Below the pieces are notes generated by a model, which did not search any database, had not been told where the DNA came from, and worked only from the letters and a program-made list of their open reading frames with translations. 64,000 bases of DNA from Penicillus capitatus. Lineage: Eukaryota > Chlorophyta. This document shows positions 33,524 through 45,638 of the stretch, piece after piece (position 1 is the stretch's first letter; every line of letters starts with the position of its first letter). Location: positions 806,001 through 870,000 of the forward strand of contig OZ287696.1 in the NCBI GenBank assembly GCA_965649825.1, in the 5' to 3' direction. Both the position numbers and the translations under genes were made by a program.

Positions 33524-34264
33524 CGTCGAAATCGCTAGAAAAACCGAAAACTCAGGAAAACCGAGTGGGCGTAAAGGCCAGCGACAGGACTCTTAAAAGC
33601 CGCCTCGGTTGTGCTCAGCGGCAGGCGGGCGGAGGATAGGAACAGCGACCGTTTGGGGGCGGCTGCATGCTCCGGCTGGCGAAGAGATGGCCGCCCGAGG
33701 GCCAGAAACGCAGAATGCTGTCGTCGGGACGCGAGACGCGAACCAGAGAGTGCTTTTAGATGCTCGGAAGACAGTTTTACAGGTGAGATTGTCTACAGTT
33801 TGTCGGTATTCTCTCCTCTAGGTGTAACCCGCATGCGTTTCCGCAGCCGTTTGAGGGAAAATCTCCGAACGGTGAACAGTTTGAGTCGGCTCGGCGTTGC
33901 CTGAGCGGAGCTATGAGGCAGGCGTTCTTCCTAGCGGAAGCGGCACGGACTCTTCGCCACGGCGGCTATCTGTTTCGGAAGCTTCTGCCGAGAACGCCGT
34001 CGAGAGAGTGCATTGCGTTGGTTTAACGCATATCGTTTTCGGAAGTTGTCGATGCATCAACTCCCTCGAACATGGAAGGCAGATGAGAACGACCGGCTTT
34101 CTGCGGCGACCAGACGAGCTACAGCTTGGTGTGTAAGAGACGCTTAACACAGAGATCGAGAACAGGACAAGGGGTTTGGGTTGAGATTCCGTCCTTCTTT
34201 CTTGGCGACTGCTTATTCTTTCGAGCGATCCTCTCTCGAACATTTCTTAAACAAAGATCCCTTT
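33524..34264. other. Upstream flank of proline-rich gene; boundary of copy B
   Basis: Homologous to 15.76-16.33 kb, including the weak plus-strand frame discussed there (here ending near 34,025). Similarity to copies A and C fades after about 34,070. The remaining 200 bases separate copy B from the TFIIIC stop codon at 34,265. Confidence 0.4.
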
Positions 34265-37200
34265 TCACAAATCGGCAGGATCCAGCACTGGCAGCGTCCG
34301 TGCAAAACAGAAGGGAGCGTTAGCAAAGTAGCACGTTTCGTTGACGGTCTTCGCCTTCGGCAGATTCTTGTGAAGACAGCCTGGGATGAGAGATGAAACC
34401 GATGCGGCCGCGATCGTCGCAGTCTTCAGCAGTCCGTGCTTCGTCATCGTCCGTAACAGGTCCGTGGCACTCTGGACACTGCAGTAGCCGAGTGCAGAGA
34501 CCAGGTCCCCCTCGGAAATGCCTGCAGCCAGCACCATTCAGTGGACAATGCGTGTACGAGGGCGATCCTCACCCGGGCGTTCGAGCACAGTTGACAGCAC
34601 GTGCTGCTGCATCTTCCTCAGCAGGTCGTCGTGGACGCGGCCGCTGTGATCTCTCCACGGACGGATCGGAATGCATCGGCAGGTTGCTTGAGGGTCGCTC
34701 GACTGCGGCAGCTCGAAGAAGAACCGCCGACTGGTTTCCTTAGTGAAGTAGTGCGCTCCGTCGCTTCCCTGAACGCAGCGAACCGATCCCGTGGCACACA
34801 GGCTGTCCATGGCGCGTCCGATGTCTCCAGCGTCGGCTTGCAGTGCACCCAGTCGTATCAGCGCCTCCTCGAGGCGTGCTTGCGAGATGCCCTCCTCTCC
34901 CGAGTCCTCGACGACCTCCGCAGCCGTTCTGAGGACCACCGGGAGGTCGCGGCCCGAACGCGTTTGCGGAGTCTCTGCGCCCGAGGTGTGACAGACATCC
35001 GTCGCTTCCCCGTCTGGCGGACCCCCGTCCGTCCGTTCGTCCATCTCCGACTCCCTGAGGAGCTCCGAGAAGGTTTTCCTCGCTCCTTCCCTCCTCTTGT
35101 GTGCCTGTTTGCCGTTCCCGGGAGACTGGGACGCTGGAAGGGAGACCTTGACGTGAACGCACTCCTCTGGCATCTCCTCGACATCGGTGTCCCGCATGAC
35201 CTCGACGCCCTCCGTTGAGAGCGTCACACTCTCGGCGACAACGGCCGACAGAAGAGCCAACAGGGCCCCAACGGAGAGACCGCGCTCGTGACAATCGGTG
35301 ATCGATCGAACACCTGCCGATGCTTGGGCATCTGTCAGCGCCTTCGCCTCCTTCTGGGCATCTTCCCGCGCTTCCGACGACAGCCAGGCGCCGCCGATCC
35401 TCTTCTTGAACGCGGGGGAGAGGCTCATCGGATATCTCACGTTGCCCGCACTGATCCAGCCGTGTTGGTACAAGACGCCCAACGCCGTCCGGAGTTCCTC
35501 GTCCTGCAGGAAGGCAGACTGTCGAACTGACGCGAGATCGTGTCGCGGGACCTTGAATCTGTCCGTCAGCTCCTTGACCATGTCGCTCGTCATGTGCCTG
35601 TTGTTGTGTGCCGCATACAGGCAGGAGATGATGAAGTCCTTGGCGACCGACCCCGGGAAAGACGTTGCCGTGTCGGCGACCCTCAGATCTTCTCTCCTCA
35701 TGCGAAACCCGACGTTCTTCGTCCTCCTGTCCACCCCGACCACGGAAGAGCTCTGCAGAGAAGCAGAGACCTCGCTTTCTCTCGGACGCTGTGGATCAGG
35801 CACGCACCAGGTCGACGAACTCGGGAAGGGGGCGGGACCGACATGTGGATGAAGGCGCCGACGGCCGCTCCGTCTGAACGACACACACGCGTCTCATTCC
35901 TCTGTCTGCCCTTATACAGACCGACCTCCTTCTTGAACATGCGTGGCCCCTTCTCGGCGATCTCCAGCACAATCTCCTTCATTCTCCGAATCAGCTCCCG
36001 GTCCTCTTCCTCGCACGTCTGAAGCGAACGTCGCTCGGCGGACGGCCGTCGCCGTCGAGGGGACTGTGTTTCACCTGGAGAAGGACGTCGAGGATGTTCA
36101 TCCCCTTGTACTGCGTCATGACGACAAAGGGATTCAGGTGGAAGACCTCCATCCCGACCACCTCGGTCTTCCTGACGCCATCTTCGCCTTCATCCGCCTT
36201 CGTCTCGTCCGGCAGACCGGAACTCGCTCCACGCTTCCTCTTGAGCATCGCCTGCGAAGAGGACCCCTCGTGAACCACAAGACGGTTCGGATCCTTCGAT
36301 GCCACGACGCGGTTCCATCTCTGCTGGTAGACCCTGCCGGTGACGTCCTCCAGATCCGCGAACAGATTGCACAGATGTGGCTGCTTCTGCAGATAACGCA
36401 GTCGCCGTTTGCACTAGAACCACAGAGATCGTCTGCCGTCTTCGTGATCGCGAGAGATCACTCGATGCAAAGCGGTCGTCGATGAACCCCCGGGCAGTCC
36501 GACCATGGCCGTCCACCGCGCGCCGGACTTCGTCGGCTTCGAGGAGGCCAGCCAGGCGTAGTACCCGCTGAGCAAGTCGACGTCTTCCCCCCTGTACCAG
36601 TAGCCCGTCCGCAGCTTCTCCTCCTTTGACCTCCTCAGCCACTCCAGATCCGTCCCGCGTCGCACGCTCGACTCGCTCTCCACTCCGGAGACCGCATCTC
36701 CCGTCCTGCGCACAGCGTGAAGCGAGAGGTCGGTGGCAGAGAAGGACGGGCACCTCCTGGCGAGCCTCTTCGGTCTCTTGTGTTTCGGCTTCCTGGCAGC
36801 TCGAGGTGCGGCTCTGCCGCGCCTTCTCCTTTTCTTGGTCTCCTTCGGTTCTCTGGCGGCCTTCAGCGATCTCTTGCGGCATCGATCGCGGTTCAGTCGC
36901 ACCACCTGCTGGTAGGCGACATTCATCTTCTTGGCGATGTCCCTGCACTTCTCCCAGTCGAGAGGATCCATGTCGTCCATCAGCTCCTGGAGCGTCAGCC
37001 ACTTGGACGTCGTCATCGTCTTCGGGCTGAACCAGTTGCCGATGACGCACACCTCCGACGCCACGGCAGCCGGAAAGCAGGACTCCATCAGCTGACGGTG
37101 CTGCGAGAACACGAACTCCAATCGCATCCAGTAAGCTTCGAGGCCCTCCGCCGTGTCGAGGCCGCAGCGAACGTACCGCCGTTGGGTCGGATTCGATCCG

Positions 37201-40200
37201 TCGACTGCGTCGGGCTCCTCGATGATGCCTAGAAACGCGGTTCTGTAGACTGTCCTTCGTCTACGGAGTCACAGAGAGAGACCTGTGTCGTGTGCGATGA
37301 ACCTCGAGGATTCCAGCAGCCCCGCCCCGCTCGCGTTCGCGGCGACGCTGCCCTCGATCAGCTGCAGACGGCAGAGGAGGTCGAGCAGATCCGCCAGTCG
37401 GTTCCGGGACAGACGGTCAACGAGGAGCTCGAGCTCCTCCGGCGTTACCTGGTCCATGCGGCGATCGCGGCGAGAGATGGACTCGATCGAGTCAGGCTCC
37501 TTGCTCGTCCCCACCACCTGGAGATAGAGGTCGACCGGAAACGAGTCCCAGAGCTGCCGAGGGGTGAAGGCGTAGTCCCACCGCGAACAGTGGACGTCCT
37601 CCATCGACCCCTCCTCCAGGGACACCTCTTCTCTCTTGGCGACGATCGCGTGTCTGGCGAAGCGATAGGTCTTGGACTCGTCCGGGACGGGGTCGCTGAA
37701 GCCGCTGGTCCTCGAGTTTCTGCCCAGGACGCTGGGAAAGCACGACTCGGCCGCGCCGGTGCTCCCCTCCTCGGCCGCAAAACCGCCGAGGCCCACCAGG
37801 CGGCAGACGTGGTGATGCAGCAGCTTCGCCCGCGTCATCTTGGCGTTGATGAAACCGTTCTTGTGGATCTGCTGGAAGGCCAGGCCCTGTTCCGTCACTC
37901 CCCCGACCTGCCCCCTGAGCACGGTCGGACGCGGCAGCCGCGTCAGATCGTCCAGGACCGGCAGCGTCTCGCCGCGGGCCTGCTGGAGCTCGGACTGCAC
38001 GTTCAGCAGAGAGCGCTGGCGGCAGGTGGTTGCGAAGACCTCATTGGCCTGGCGGATGTGCCGCAGCACGTCCTCCGTCATCTCCAGGTCGTCCTTGACC
38101 AGAATGTCGACCAGCTTCGGCTCGCCGCCGCTCTTGGTCAGCATGGAGACCTTCATCTTCCGGACCTTCTGCTCGGAGACGAGTCGGTCCACCACCCGGT
38201 CGATCGTCTTGCGATCGGGTCCCTTTCCGACGGGCGCCAGCCCGTGTGTGACCTCGAGGTCCGAGAGGTACGCCTTGACGTGCGCGCGCAGGACGAAGCC
38301 GTCCAACTGGATCTTCTCCCAGAGACGGTGACACCTGAAGTCCGCGCGCGACGACACCAGGTTGGTGGACAGGTAGACCCTGAGCGCCTGCTGCGCGTCC
38401 TCTTCGGGGGTGGAGAGGATCGTGGGTCGCGCGATCGCGTCGGCGGAGGGCAGGTGGTCGACGCAGTCGCGCCAGTCCCGCGCGAACGCCTCTCCGATGA
38501 TGGCCGCGCGCTTCACGGCCATCATCCACCCTCCGGCCGGGGCGGCGACGGTGGGCAGGGCGCTCCGCCTCTCGCGCTCCCTCTGCTCCATCTGTCTCTG
38601 CAGCAGAGCCGCCGGCGCAAAGCACCGATTGACTGAGCTCCTTCCGCAGGACTCCGTCCGAATCTGGATGCCGAACAGCGACTCCATCGCCCTCAGCCGA
38701 TGCATGTTCCGCTTGCTGTTGAGACGGAGCTGTCCGAACAGGTCCTTCGTGCTCACTCCCTGCGGTCCGGCGTCGGCGATCATCTGAAACAGCTGTCGGT
38801 TCAGCGACTGGTCTGTCAGGATGCTGGACTCCGGACCCTTCAGCGCCTCCTCCCTCTCCTGCTGCCTCTGTCGCTCGAGCCACCTGTCGAAGTCCTGAAA
38901 CAAACAGATAGACACAGGACTCCTCGATGCGCATGCGTCGTCGACCTCACTGACCTCGTGTATCAGCTCGAGACAGACGGACGCCTTTCCCTCGACGGAC
39001 GCGACGAAGGACTTGATGAGACGGAGGTCCACCATCTTCTTCTTGAGCCTCCGCCACATGCGGTGTCCCTTGGTGTGGCGGAACCCCAGAGACTGCTTGA
39101 CGTCGTACTCCAGCGCAATTCTGTTCTTCGCCTGCGATATCTTGTCGGAGACCTGTCGCATCCACGAAGCATCGTCGCGCATCCTGTAGGCGCTCTCGTC
39201 TGCCTCGTCCTCTGCCCCGTCGCCCTCCGAATCAGCAACCATCTGACAGGCAATCCGCTGGCCTCCGCTTCGAATACGTGCAGTTCGAGATGACCTTGAA
39301 CGCCTGGAATTGTGTGAGCTTCACATCGGGAGCGAACATGGGAAGGTGGATGATGTTCGTCGCGGAGACGTGGTTGTCGCTCTCCTGTCCCCTGTTCAGA
39401 ATGACCGGATTGCGCACTGCCAGCTGCCTGCCTTCCAGTTGCTGCCAGACACAACCACCAGTGAACCCGATCCAGAGTATCGTGCACGTGCCTTGATGAC
39501 GAAAAAGAAGTTCTTGTGCGCGACGTTGACCGTCCTGGCCAGGTCGGACTGCAGACACCCCTTGCGACGCGACCTGGCAATCTCCTCAAGCGTTTCGATC
39601 TGGTCGCATCACAGACGCCCATCATCCGCCCAGACAGTGACACAAGGACGGGCAAACCTGCTTGTCACTCAACTTGAAGCGAGAGGTCACTGCATCCCGT
39701 ATGCCCAGGAAATGAAAGCGGCAGTGCTCCACGGCCTACAGCACATCTCCAGTGGACTGATCTCACAGTGGAGAGGCATCGAGACGATGAGGGTCGGCAT
39801 GGCTTCTTCCAGGAAGACCAGATCCCTTGTCTTCTCGTGCTGCATGGGCAAGCGAATCTGCTCACCACATCCCTTTGCTCCCGAGCGACGGATGGAGGCA
39901 AAGATCATGGAGGATGTGACCGACCTTTGGTGAGTCTTCCCCGTCACCGTCCTCCTGGGACGCGTCGGGAAGCACCCTGCAGTGTACATAGGGTAGAACA
40001 GTGAACCGGCTGCGACTTCTCACTCGAGCGCTTCGGCGCGTCCTCTCTCTATGAAGACTTCGAAGTCGTCGTGGTGGATGTTGACGAGGGACTTCCATAT
40101 GAGCGTCTTCAGTTCTGTCCCCAGTCGGTGACAGTCGTTGATGGGAAGCTCTTCCTCGAGCAAGCTCCAGAAGCGACTCAGAGAGCAACCTTGCGGCGGA

Positions 40201-40299
40201 GCACGCGTTAAGCCTTCGTGCGATAATGCATTCGTCGCACGCACCTCGGCTCCCCTCCAGCGCGATTTGCTTGATCGCCTCGTCGACGAACGCGTCCAT
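34265..40299 (-). CDS. TFIIIC B-block-binding subunit (GTF3C1/Tfc3/tau138-like)
   Basis: Multi-exon gene of roughly 1,700-1,800 residues; the family recognises the B-block promoter element of tRNA genes for RNA polymerase III. ATG 40,299 begins MDAFVDEAIKQIALEGSRG, then after an intron CSLSRFWSLLEEE, matching the family N-terminus. Next come a winged-helix part (KGCLQSDLARTVNVAHKNFF) and NPVILNRG with a VSATNIIHLP strand. A second winged helix (about 38,640-38,815; LFQMIADAGPQGVSTKDLFG) follows. Later landmarks are LQVVG, EAYWMRLEF, a SANT-like YWYRGEDVDLLSGYYAW and CKRRLRYLQKQPHLCNLF. The C-terminus is ERPGISEGDLVSAL to a stop at 34,265. Introns traced include 36,461-36,414 (48 nt) and 34,572-34,522 (51 nt); the latter contains a TGA that would otherwise interrupt the frame. 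Intron 39,491-39,442 begins with GC. The ATG lies 65 bp after the reductase stop on the same strand. A shuffled pseudogene lies at 22.5-23.7 kb. Confidence 0.8.
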
Positions 40300-40364
40300 C
40301 GCGCAAAGTCGATGCGGGAGGATGACGTCGGGAGCTTGTACGACACGATAACACCGCACCGTCG

Positions 40365-41684
40365 TCAAGGTGCCGGATTCGGGAATTCTAGATGGATCGC
40401 ATCGATGCGATTAAGCACGTCGCGATCCAACGGCGGGAGGTCCACGAACGAGAGGTTCTGTCCGAGCTGCTCGACGCTGGTTGCTCCCATGACGGCCGTC
40501 TCGATCAACGGATGCTGCATCGCGAACCTGAGAAGGGCAGAACAGAGGGGCATGTCGAGTGAAATGCGGCGCCGTTGGGCGGACCTCAGCGCCATTTCTG
40601 TCAGAGAGATGCCGGACTCATCTGCAAGGGAGTCGTAGGCCGCGATGGCCGCATCGATGTTCGGTTTTGAGCGGTAGCGATACTCGTTCTCGGCAAAGCG
40701 TCCCCTGTAGACATTGAAGCGCGCCGTTCGGGGACCTCCGTCTCTGTACTTCCCCTATCGCCGATCCGCACGAGTGGGAGACGCGAAGTGCATGTTCTCA
40801 CCGTCAGCAGTCCCATCGCGAGCGGAGAGTACGCGTGAAGGCGGACGCCCTCTTCGTGGCAGCACTCCGCCAGTCCGTTGTCGAACGTTCGACAGAGCAA
40901 ACTGCACAGAGAGACGGCTCCGCTGCTGCGGGGTCGTCACGCGTGCCGCACTGATAGGCGTTCTGAAGGCAGTGGACTGCCGGGCGATGGGATCCGCGTG
41001 TCTTGGCCTGCTGGCAGAACTTCATCAACCCAAACGGCGTTTCGTTGCTCAGTCCTATTCTCCTGACCTTGCCCTCTCGGATGCACTCTGCCAGCGCTTC
41101 GTACTGATCCTCGAAAGGAACGTACTGTCATGCGGACAAGACGCGACGTGGGAACGCGTTGACATGAGGGAAGCATGCCTTGAACGAGCGCGAGGGATGG
41201 TAGTCTGTGTCTCCGAACATCGGAACGAACCTGTCCGGCCAGTGCAGGTAGTAGATGTCCACGTAGTCCGTCAGCAGCCTCTTCAGACTGCCTTCCAGTG
41301 CCTCTCTGATGTTCCGTCCGTCCAGACAGGCCGGACCATCGCGGATCCACGTCATCTTGCCGGAGGGCCCGGCGGCTTTTGTCGAGACGACAATCCGATC
41401 TCTGGAAAACAGAGCGTGAGAGAGAAGGAAGGATCCATGAGAGGTTGGTGCTTGCTGCCTTCGGTGCCGTCTCATCCACTGTCCCAGAATCTCTTCCGAG
41501 CTTCCGTGCGTTTCTGAAGATTGTGGGACCGGGTACATCTCTGCGGTGTCGAAGAGCGTGACGCCGTTCTCGAAGGCAAAGTCCAGCAACGCAAAGGACT
41601 CCTCGCGAGTGTGATAGGATCCCATCATCATGGTCCCTGACAAACACGCCTTTCGACCCCTCCCACCATGTCGCGAGGAATACC
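40365..41684 (-). CDS. Aldo/keto reductase, Tas-like (first exon start uncertain)
   Basis: Exons traced: ...41,684 (ending VSKLSLG); 41,636-41,456; 41,401-41,179; 41,124-40,952; 40,901-40,802; 40,754-40,585; 40,527-40,365. Together they follow E. coli Tas-type reductases in order: GTMMMGS, LFDTAEMYPVP (catalytic Asp and Tyr), VVSTKAAGPSG (Lys), NIREALEGSLKRL, YYLHWPDR (His), IGLSNETPFG, YSPLAMGLLTGKY, then MALRFAMQHP and VMGATSVEQL of the NADPH-binding end, so the catalytic tetrad is complete. The first exon extends upstream to an ATG I could not fix (candidates up to about 41,980). Two introns start with GC (GCAAGC at 41,455 and GCATGC at 41,178); removing them gives exactly the spacing of the family. 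Head-to-head with the POLD3-like gene. Confidence 0.8.
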
Positions 41685-42046
41685 CAACGAGAGCTTCGAA
41701 ACTGGCGGATCCGCCGTGGTCGGACAGGCAGCTGTTTCGAAGCCAGTGACCGTCGCACGTCTCGCACCGCCGATCCTGCGCTCCTCCAGACGCAACCGTC
41801 GTGCCTCTGAAAAATCGACGAAGGGTCGGGTCCCTTGACTCGCAAGGGACGTACGCATCATGGGTCTCTCGGCCAAGGGGCAGCAGAACGATCGCCGTAC
41901 ATTCATCGAATCCATCAGCTGTCGCCGATCGAACGCTTCAAGCCAGTTCCGTCGCGTACGACTCGGACGAGCCATTTTCGTTGAAGTGGCCGTTCTGACG
42001 CTGCTCAATCGTCGCCGATCTCTTTCACACCGACAACGGCGTCTTC
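41685..42046. promoter_or_regulatory. Head-to-head intergenic region (reductase / POLD3-like)
   Basis: Contains the undefined first exon of the reductase on the minus strand and the upstream region of the plus-strand POLD3-like gene, so the two probably share regulatory sequence. No TATA box stands out. Mirrored at 21,813-22,174. Confidence 0.3.
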
Positions 42047-42209
42047 ATGTCGGATTGGGTGCAGGAAATCGAGTCGCTCGTGGGAGATCGCCGAGAGGTG
42101 ATTGTGTCGACGACTTTCGGCGACATCTGCTCAGACGACGTGCCGACTAGACGGTGTCCCGCAAGTGGCTGAGGAAGAACTTCAACATACCGATTGACTT
42201 TGCCAAGAA
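42047..42209 (+). CDS. Possible DNA polymerase delta subunit 3 N-terminus (right copy)
   Basis: Same exons as the left copy: 42,047-42,097 and 42,151-42,209, joining in phase to give MSDWVQEIESLVGDRRE then TVSRKWLRKNFNIPIDFAKK. A third exon after an acceptor at 42,251 is possible but unconvincing. POLD3 links the polymerase delta B subunit to PCNA during replication. The match is short, so this stays tentative. Confidence 0.35.
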
Positions 42210-43351
42210 GTGCGTGTCCTCGCCCGACGCCACGACATCCGCTTGAGCCAGACTTCAATGCCGCTGCTACCTTCGAGGATCTTGGTCGTCCCCAAGTACT
42301 CTTCTGCTTTTGAAGTCATCTCCTTAATTCTAGTTCTAATTGGTGAAGCACGATGACGTGGTCGTCGAGCCATCGAGACTTGGCCAGAATGCAACAGACG
42401 CTAGAGAAGTCGTCAAGAAGAATCAGAGCCGGGAGAGTAAAAGTGCGGAAGATTGTCGGCGGACGGGTCGGAAGCCAGCTTAGGTTGACGCCTTCGAGCA
42501 ACGCTCTCGATCGCGCTACATTTGAATCCTGTTGATATTTGGATGATTCGACATCTTTCTTTCTCCGCGACTCTATGAACGAGGTCATGCTTCACGAACT
42601 GAGCGCCCTGATGCGTTGTATATGGGCATCGTCGCCCGTGTCATTCTGTTCTGCCGGATGAGTCCTTTTGCGGCGTCCGCTCTGTCAACATAGTGTGCGT
42701 GCCACGTGCAGCCCCATCGCTGGCTGTCAGCTGTCTTAGTAATTCTATTTTATTCGCGGAAGGTCCCGACGAATGCGTTCTCGCCATGCACGACTGTGTT
42801 CGTTTTCTCTTCTGTGGCTTAGATCTGAGGATCCGTGCAGATCCATGGGTGTCAGTGCACACATCTTTCGCCGTCTGACGGGATTCATCTCTTTCCTTGG
42901 ACTGCATGCGAAGACGAGAGGACGCAGTGATGAGTGCGGAATGAAGACCTCTGACAGTCGACTGCTGGCCATCTATTTCTTCTCCCTGCCGAATAGCCTT
43001 CGCCATTCCTCAAGTCACAGATAACGGGTGACTCAGAGAGGCCTATTCTTTGGTGTGCACGGAAGAAGCGCTGACGAGCGTCGCCGATCAAGGACTCAAG
43101 ATGGAATGCCGTATTGCCGATCCCCCTGCCAGTGCAATCGTCAATCTGTCGAATAGTGTCTTGAAAAGACGCAACCGATCCTCTCCATTCCATCTCTTTC
43201 ATGAACTACAGGCGGCGGTGGCCTTGAGGACGCTCTCGTCGGAGCAATCGTGCGGCGGATGGCGTTCGGTACTTACTCCCAATCGTCGTGCTATAGAGAT
43301 GAAGCTGGCCATGATAAACACGCAAGTGTCAGGAAGGCGACATCGACAGTT
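42210..43351. other. Hypothetical region, mirror of 20.5-21.65 kb
   Basis: Carries the right-arm version of the hypothetical frames, here on the minus strand (43,202-42,885 and 43,006-42,641). The downstream part of the POLD3-like gene, if real, must lie in this stretch on the plus strand, but no exon could be recognised. No RNA gene seen. Confidence 0.25.
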
Positions 43352-44468
43352 CTACGCAGGCGGCAAGACAGATTCGAGAAAACTCTGGACGTCCTGCATT
43401 TCTTCCCGACATGCCGCGTGCGCCATCTCATACTCTGCAAACCGCACGCTCTCCATCTCTTTCTCGAGCACCTGGGGAAAATCCCATGGAGGTGAGCACG
43501 CAGAAGTGCACCAGCATCGTCGGTCACTTCGAAAGAGTGCTTCCCGTAGGTGAAGGCAATCATGGGATCGTAGAGTCCATGGCACATGAACACTGGCGTC
43601 TTTCTGTTGGCTTCTGATACGCTCGGCTCACCGGAGAGCTTCGGCAGATAGCAGCTCATCCCTGCGGATGAGATGTAGAGAGAGGAGGTGTTTGGCGACG
43701 GCATGCACCGATGATGGCAGCAAATTTGTGCGGAGATCGAAGCATGGCCAACGCCATCGCCCCTCCCTGAGAAAACCCAGAGATGACAATGCGTTCTGGC
43801 TTGATCCCCGTCCCCATCTCCTTCTCCACCAGAGACGTCAGGAATCTGCAGAAACGCAGAAGTCGTCAGGGAACGGGTGGTCGGTGTGCTGTGACCTGAC
43901 GCTCTCCCGGATCCCCTCTTCGTCTGTTCTGTGGTCCTCTTCGCTGAGGGAGTTCACGTCATACCAGGCAGTAGAGGGGAAGCCGCCATTCGTGGTGACC
44001 GGTCGCTGTCAGCACGGCCCCACAGTTTAGCGTCCGGGTCGACGAAGTTCGGGTTCCATACCACTGGTGCGGTGGGAAGGACAAACTTCACGTGCGGCAG
44101 GTTTTGACCCCACATCTCTTTGGTGGCCACATCCGACCACCCGTCACACGTGTCTCCCAGTCCATGCAACAAAAACACCGTGGCAGAGTGCTCAGATCTG
44201 TCAGCAAGGCCTCGTTCACGACGGTTACCACTCGACAAACGTCCTCGCCGAACCGGGCAGGCACGACCAGTGGCGTCTTGTAGTCGAGTGAAGGCGGTGG
44301 CATTGAACCGTAAGCCCGAATACCGGCACACACAGACGATACCGGAGACGCTTTCCTTTGGGATGCAATGGAGTGGTGTGCCGTGCTGTTCGTGAAAAGT
44401 CTGGCTGTTGAGCGCAGGGAGAGAGATGTCAGCGGCGCGACGGCTCTATAGACAGGGACGCAATGCAT
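43352..44468 (-). CDS. Acyl-protein thioesterase / lysophospholipase (right copy)
   Basis: Mirror of the left-arm gene with the same six-exon structure (each coordinate is 63,859 minus the left value). All splice sites and the Ser-Asp-His triad motifs (GFSQGG, HGLYDP, the AEYEMAH segment) are retained. Amino-acid differences are few, for example MPPPS for MPPPP and a Glu to Lys change before the nucleophile strand. Both copies look functional, so the locus carries two doses of this enzyme. Confidence 0.85.
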
Positions 44469-45110
44469 CGAATGACGAGGAGAGTAAGGATGTTGTACAC
44501 GTCTATTCCATGGCCACCGACACGACTGTACTGCACAGATGTGTCGACCGTGGCAAGATCAACATTCGAGAGACCTCTCTAACAAGAGGAGACGGAATTG
44601 TCTGCGGAGCGATTACTTCAGAGAACGTACAAATCTTCCGAGACTGTCTGAAAGGGGACGATCGGCAGTGTTGGATCTATCCGTGCGAATTGCGGATAGG
44701 CGGCACCAATTCAGCCTGACCCCACAAAGAATTCGTGGAAGGGAGACACAGGGCAAAAAATTGGAAAGAAAGATGTCGAATCTTTGCGTCCGTCCATCTC
44801 CGGACGGTCGACAGATGCTGCGACGGTTCGATCGAAAAAAACAAGCTAGGCAACGGCAGGGTGTTCGTACAGTTTCCAAAAAAAAACAAACAAGGCGTGA
44901 GAGGGTTCAAGCAAAAAACGTGATAAGAATAGACCTCATCACCCGAGAGACCGTTTCTGAGACAACAAACACATGTCACGATGCAGATCGTCACTTCTAC
45001 CGCCTAAACTCCTTTTCACGTACATTGAAACATTTGACCTCACATTGAGCGTCAGGTATCGAGTGAGAGAACACGTGCGATCTGCATCCTGTATGATCAT
45101 TTCCTAGAAC
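44469..45110. other. Intergenic; small conserved ORF, right copy
   Basis: The 69-residue frame is at 44,510-44,719 (plus), with Glu to Gly and Pro to Thr changes against the left copy. The longer overlapping frame 44,539-45,048 is Arg/Lys-rich with no recognisable domain and is probably spurious. Confidence 0.2.
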
Positions 45111-45638
45111 CTAATGGCCTCGCCGATACAGAGACGTCAGAATTGCCGCCTCGTCGGACGTCAACGACTCGAAATGCCACAGCACATGTTTGATCAAGAC
45201 ATCGCGACGGACGCGCGATCCGATGCCGAGTCCATGGAGGTGGGCATATCGCATCAGGGCAGTGGTGCTGAGCTTCTGCAGGTTGACACCGCCGGCTGTG
45301 CGCGCCTTTGCCGAATGGAACTCTGAGCATCCACGCGTGCTGGATCGCTCAGACGGCGTCGAGTCTCCTTCACAGCAGCTGCCGGGTGCGACGCCATCTG
45401 CCAGACAGAGCGCGTTGCGCTGCACTTTGACAGTGGTGCCGTTCTTAAGCTCCAGCCAGTGCCATCCGCCCAGACCGACCGTCTTGATCACAATACCTTC
45501 CTGGCCAGTAAGCGACGCCTGCGTCCTTTTGTTTCCAATAATGCGAACGTGCGTATTGGCTGGGTAGACGAGCACGTTGTCTGCGTCTGCTGCTAGACCC
45601 CAGCATCCGTAGAAAGCCAATGGAGCGTCCGTCGGCAT
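45111..45638 (-). CDS. SAP30-like Sin3/HDAC corepressor subunit (right copy)
   Basis: 175 residues, same length and start as the left copy. Differences (such as LAADAD for LSADAD and ADGVAPG for ANDVASD) fall in the presumed linkers. The GLGGWHWLELKNG module and the C-terminal Sin3-binding helices are unchanged, which suggests constraint on those parts since the duplication. Confidence 0.65.
   Translation of the reverse strand: MPTDAPLAFYGCWGLAADADNVLVYPANTHVRIIGNKRTQASLTGQEGIVIKTVGLGGWHWLELKNGTTVKVQRNALCLADGVAPGSCCEGDSTPSERSSTRGCSEFHSAKARTAGGVNLQKLSTTALMRYAHLHGLGIGSRVRRDVLIKHVLWHFESLTSDEAAILTSLYRRGH

Noticed and set aside
34522-34572. In-frame TGA in the TFIIIC gene, suggesting a nonsense mutation or recoded stop
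   Set aside because: The TGA lies inside a 51-nt stretch that starts with GTGAGG and ends with CTGCAG. Removing it joins ERPG to ISEGDL exactly as the family requires, so it is an intron.
42020-42060. FHTDNGV in the plus-strand frame, like a retroviral-type integrase motif
   Set aside because: Nothing else of an integrase core is present, and the following residues fit the start of the POLD3-like protein better.
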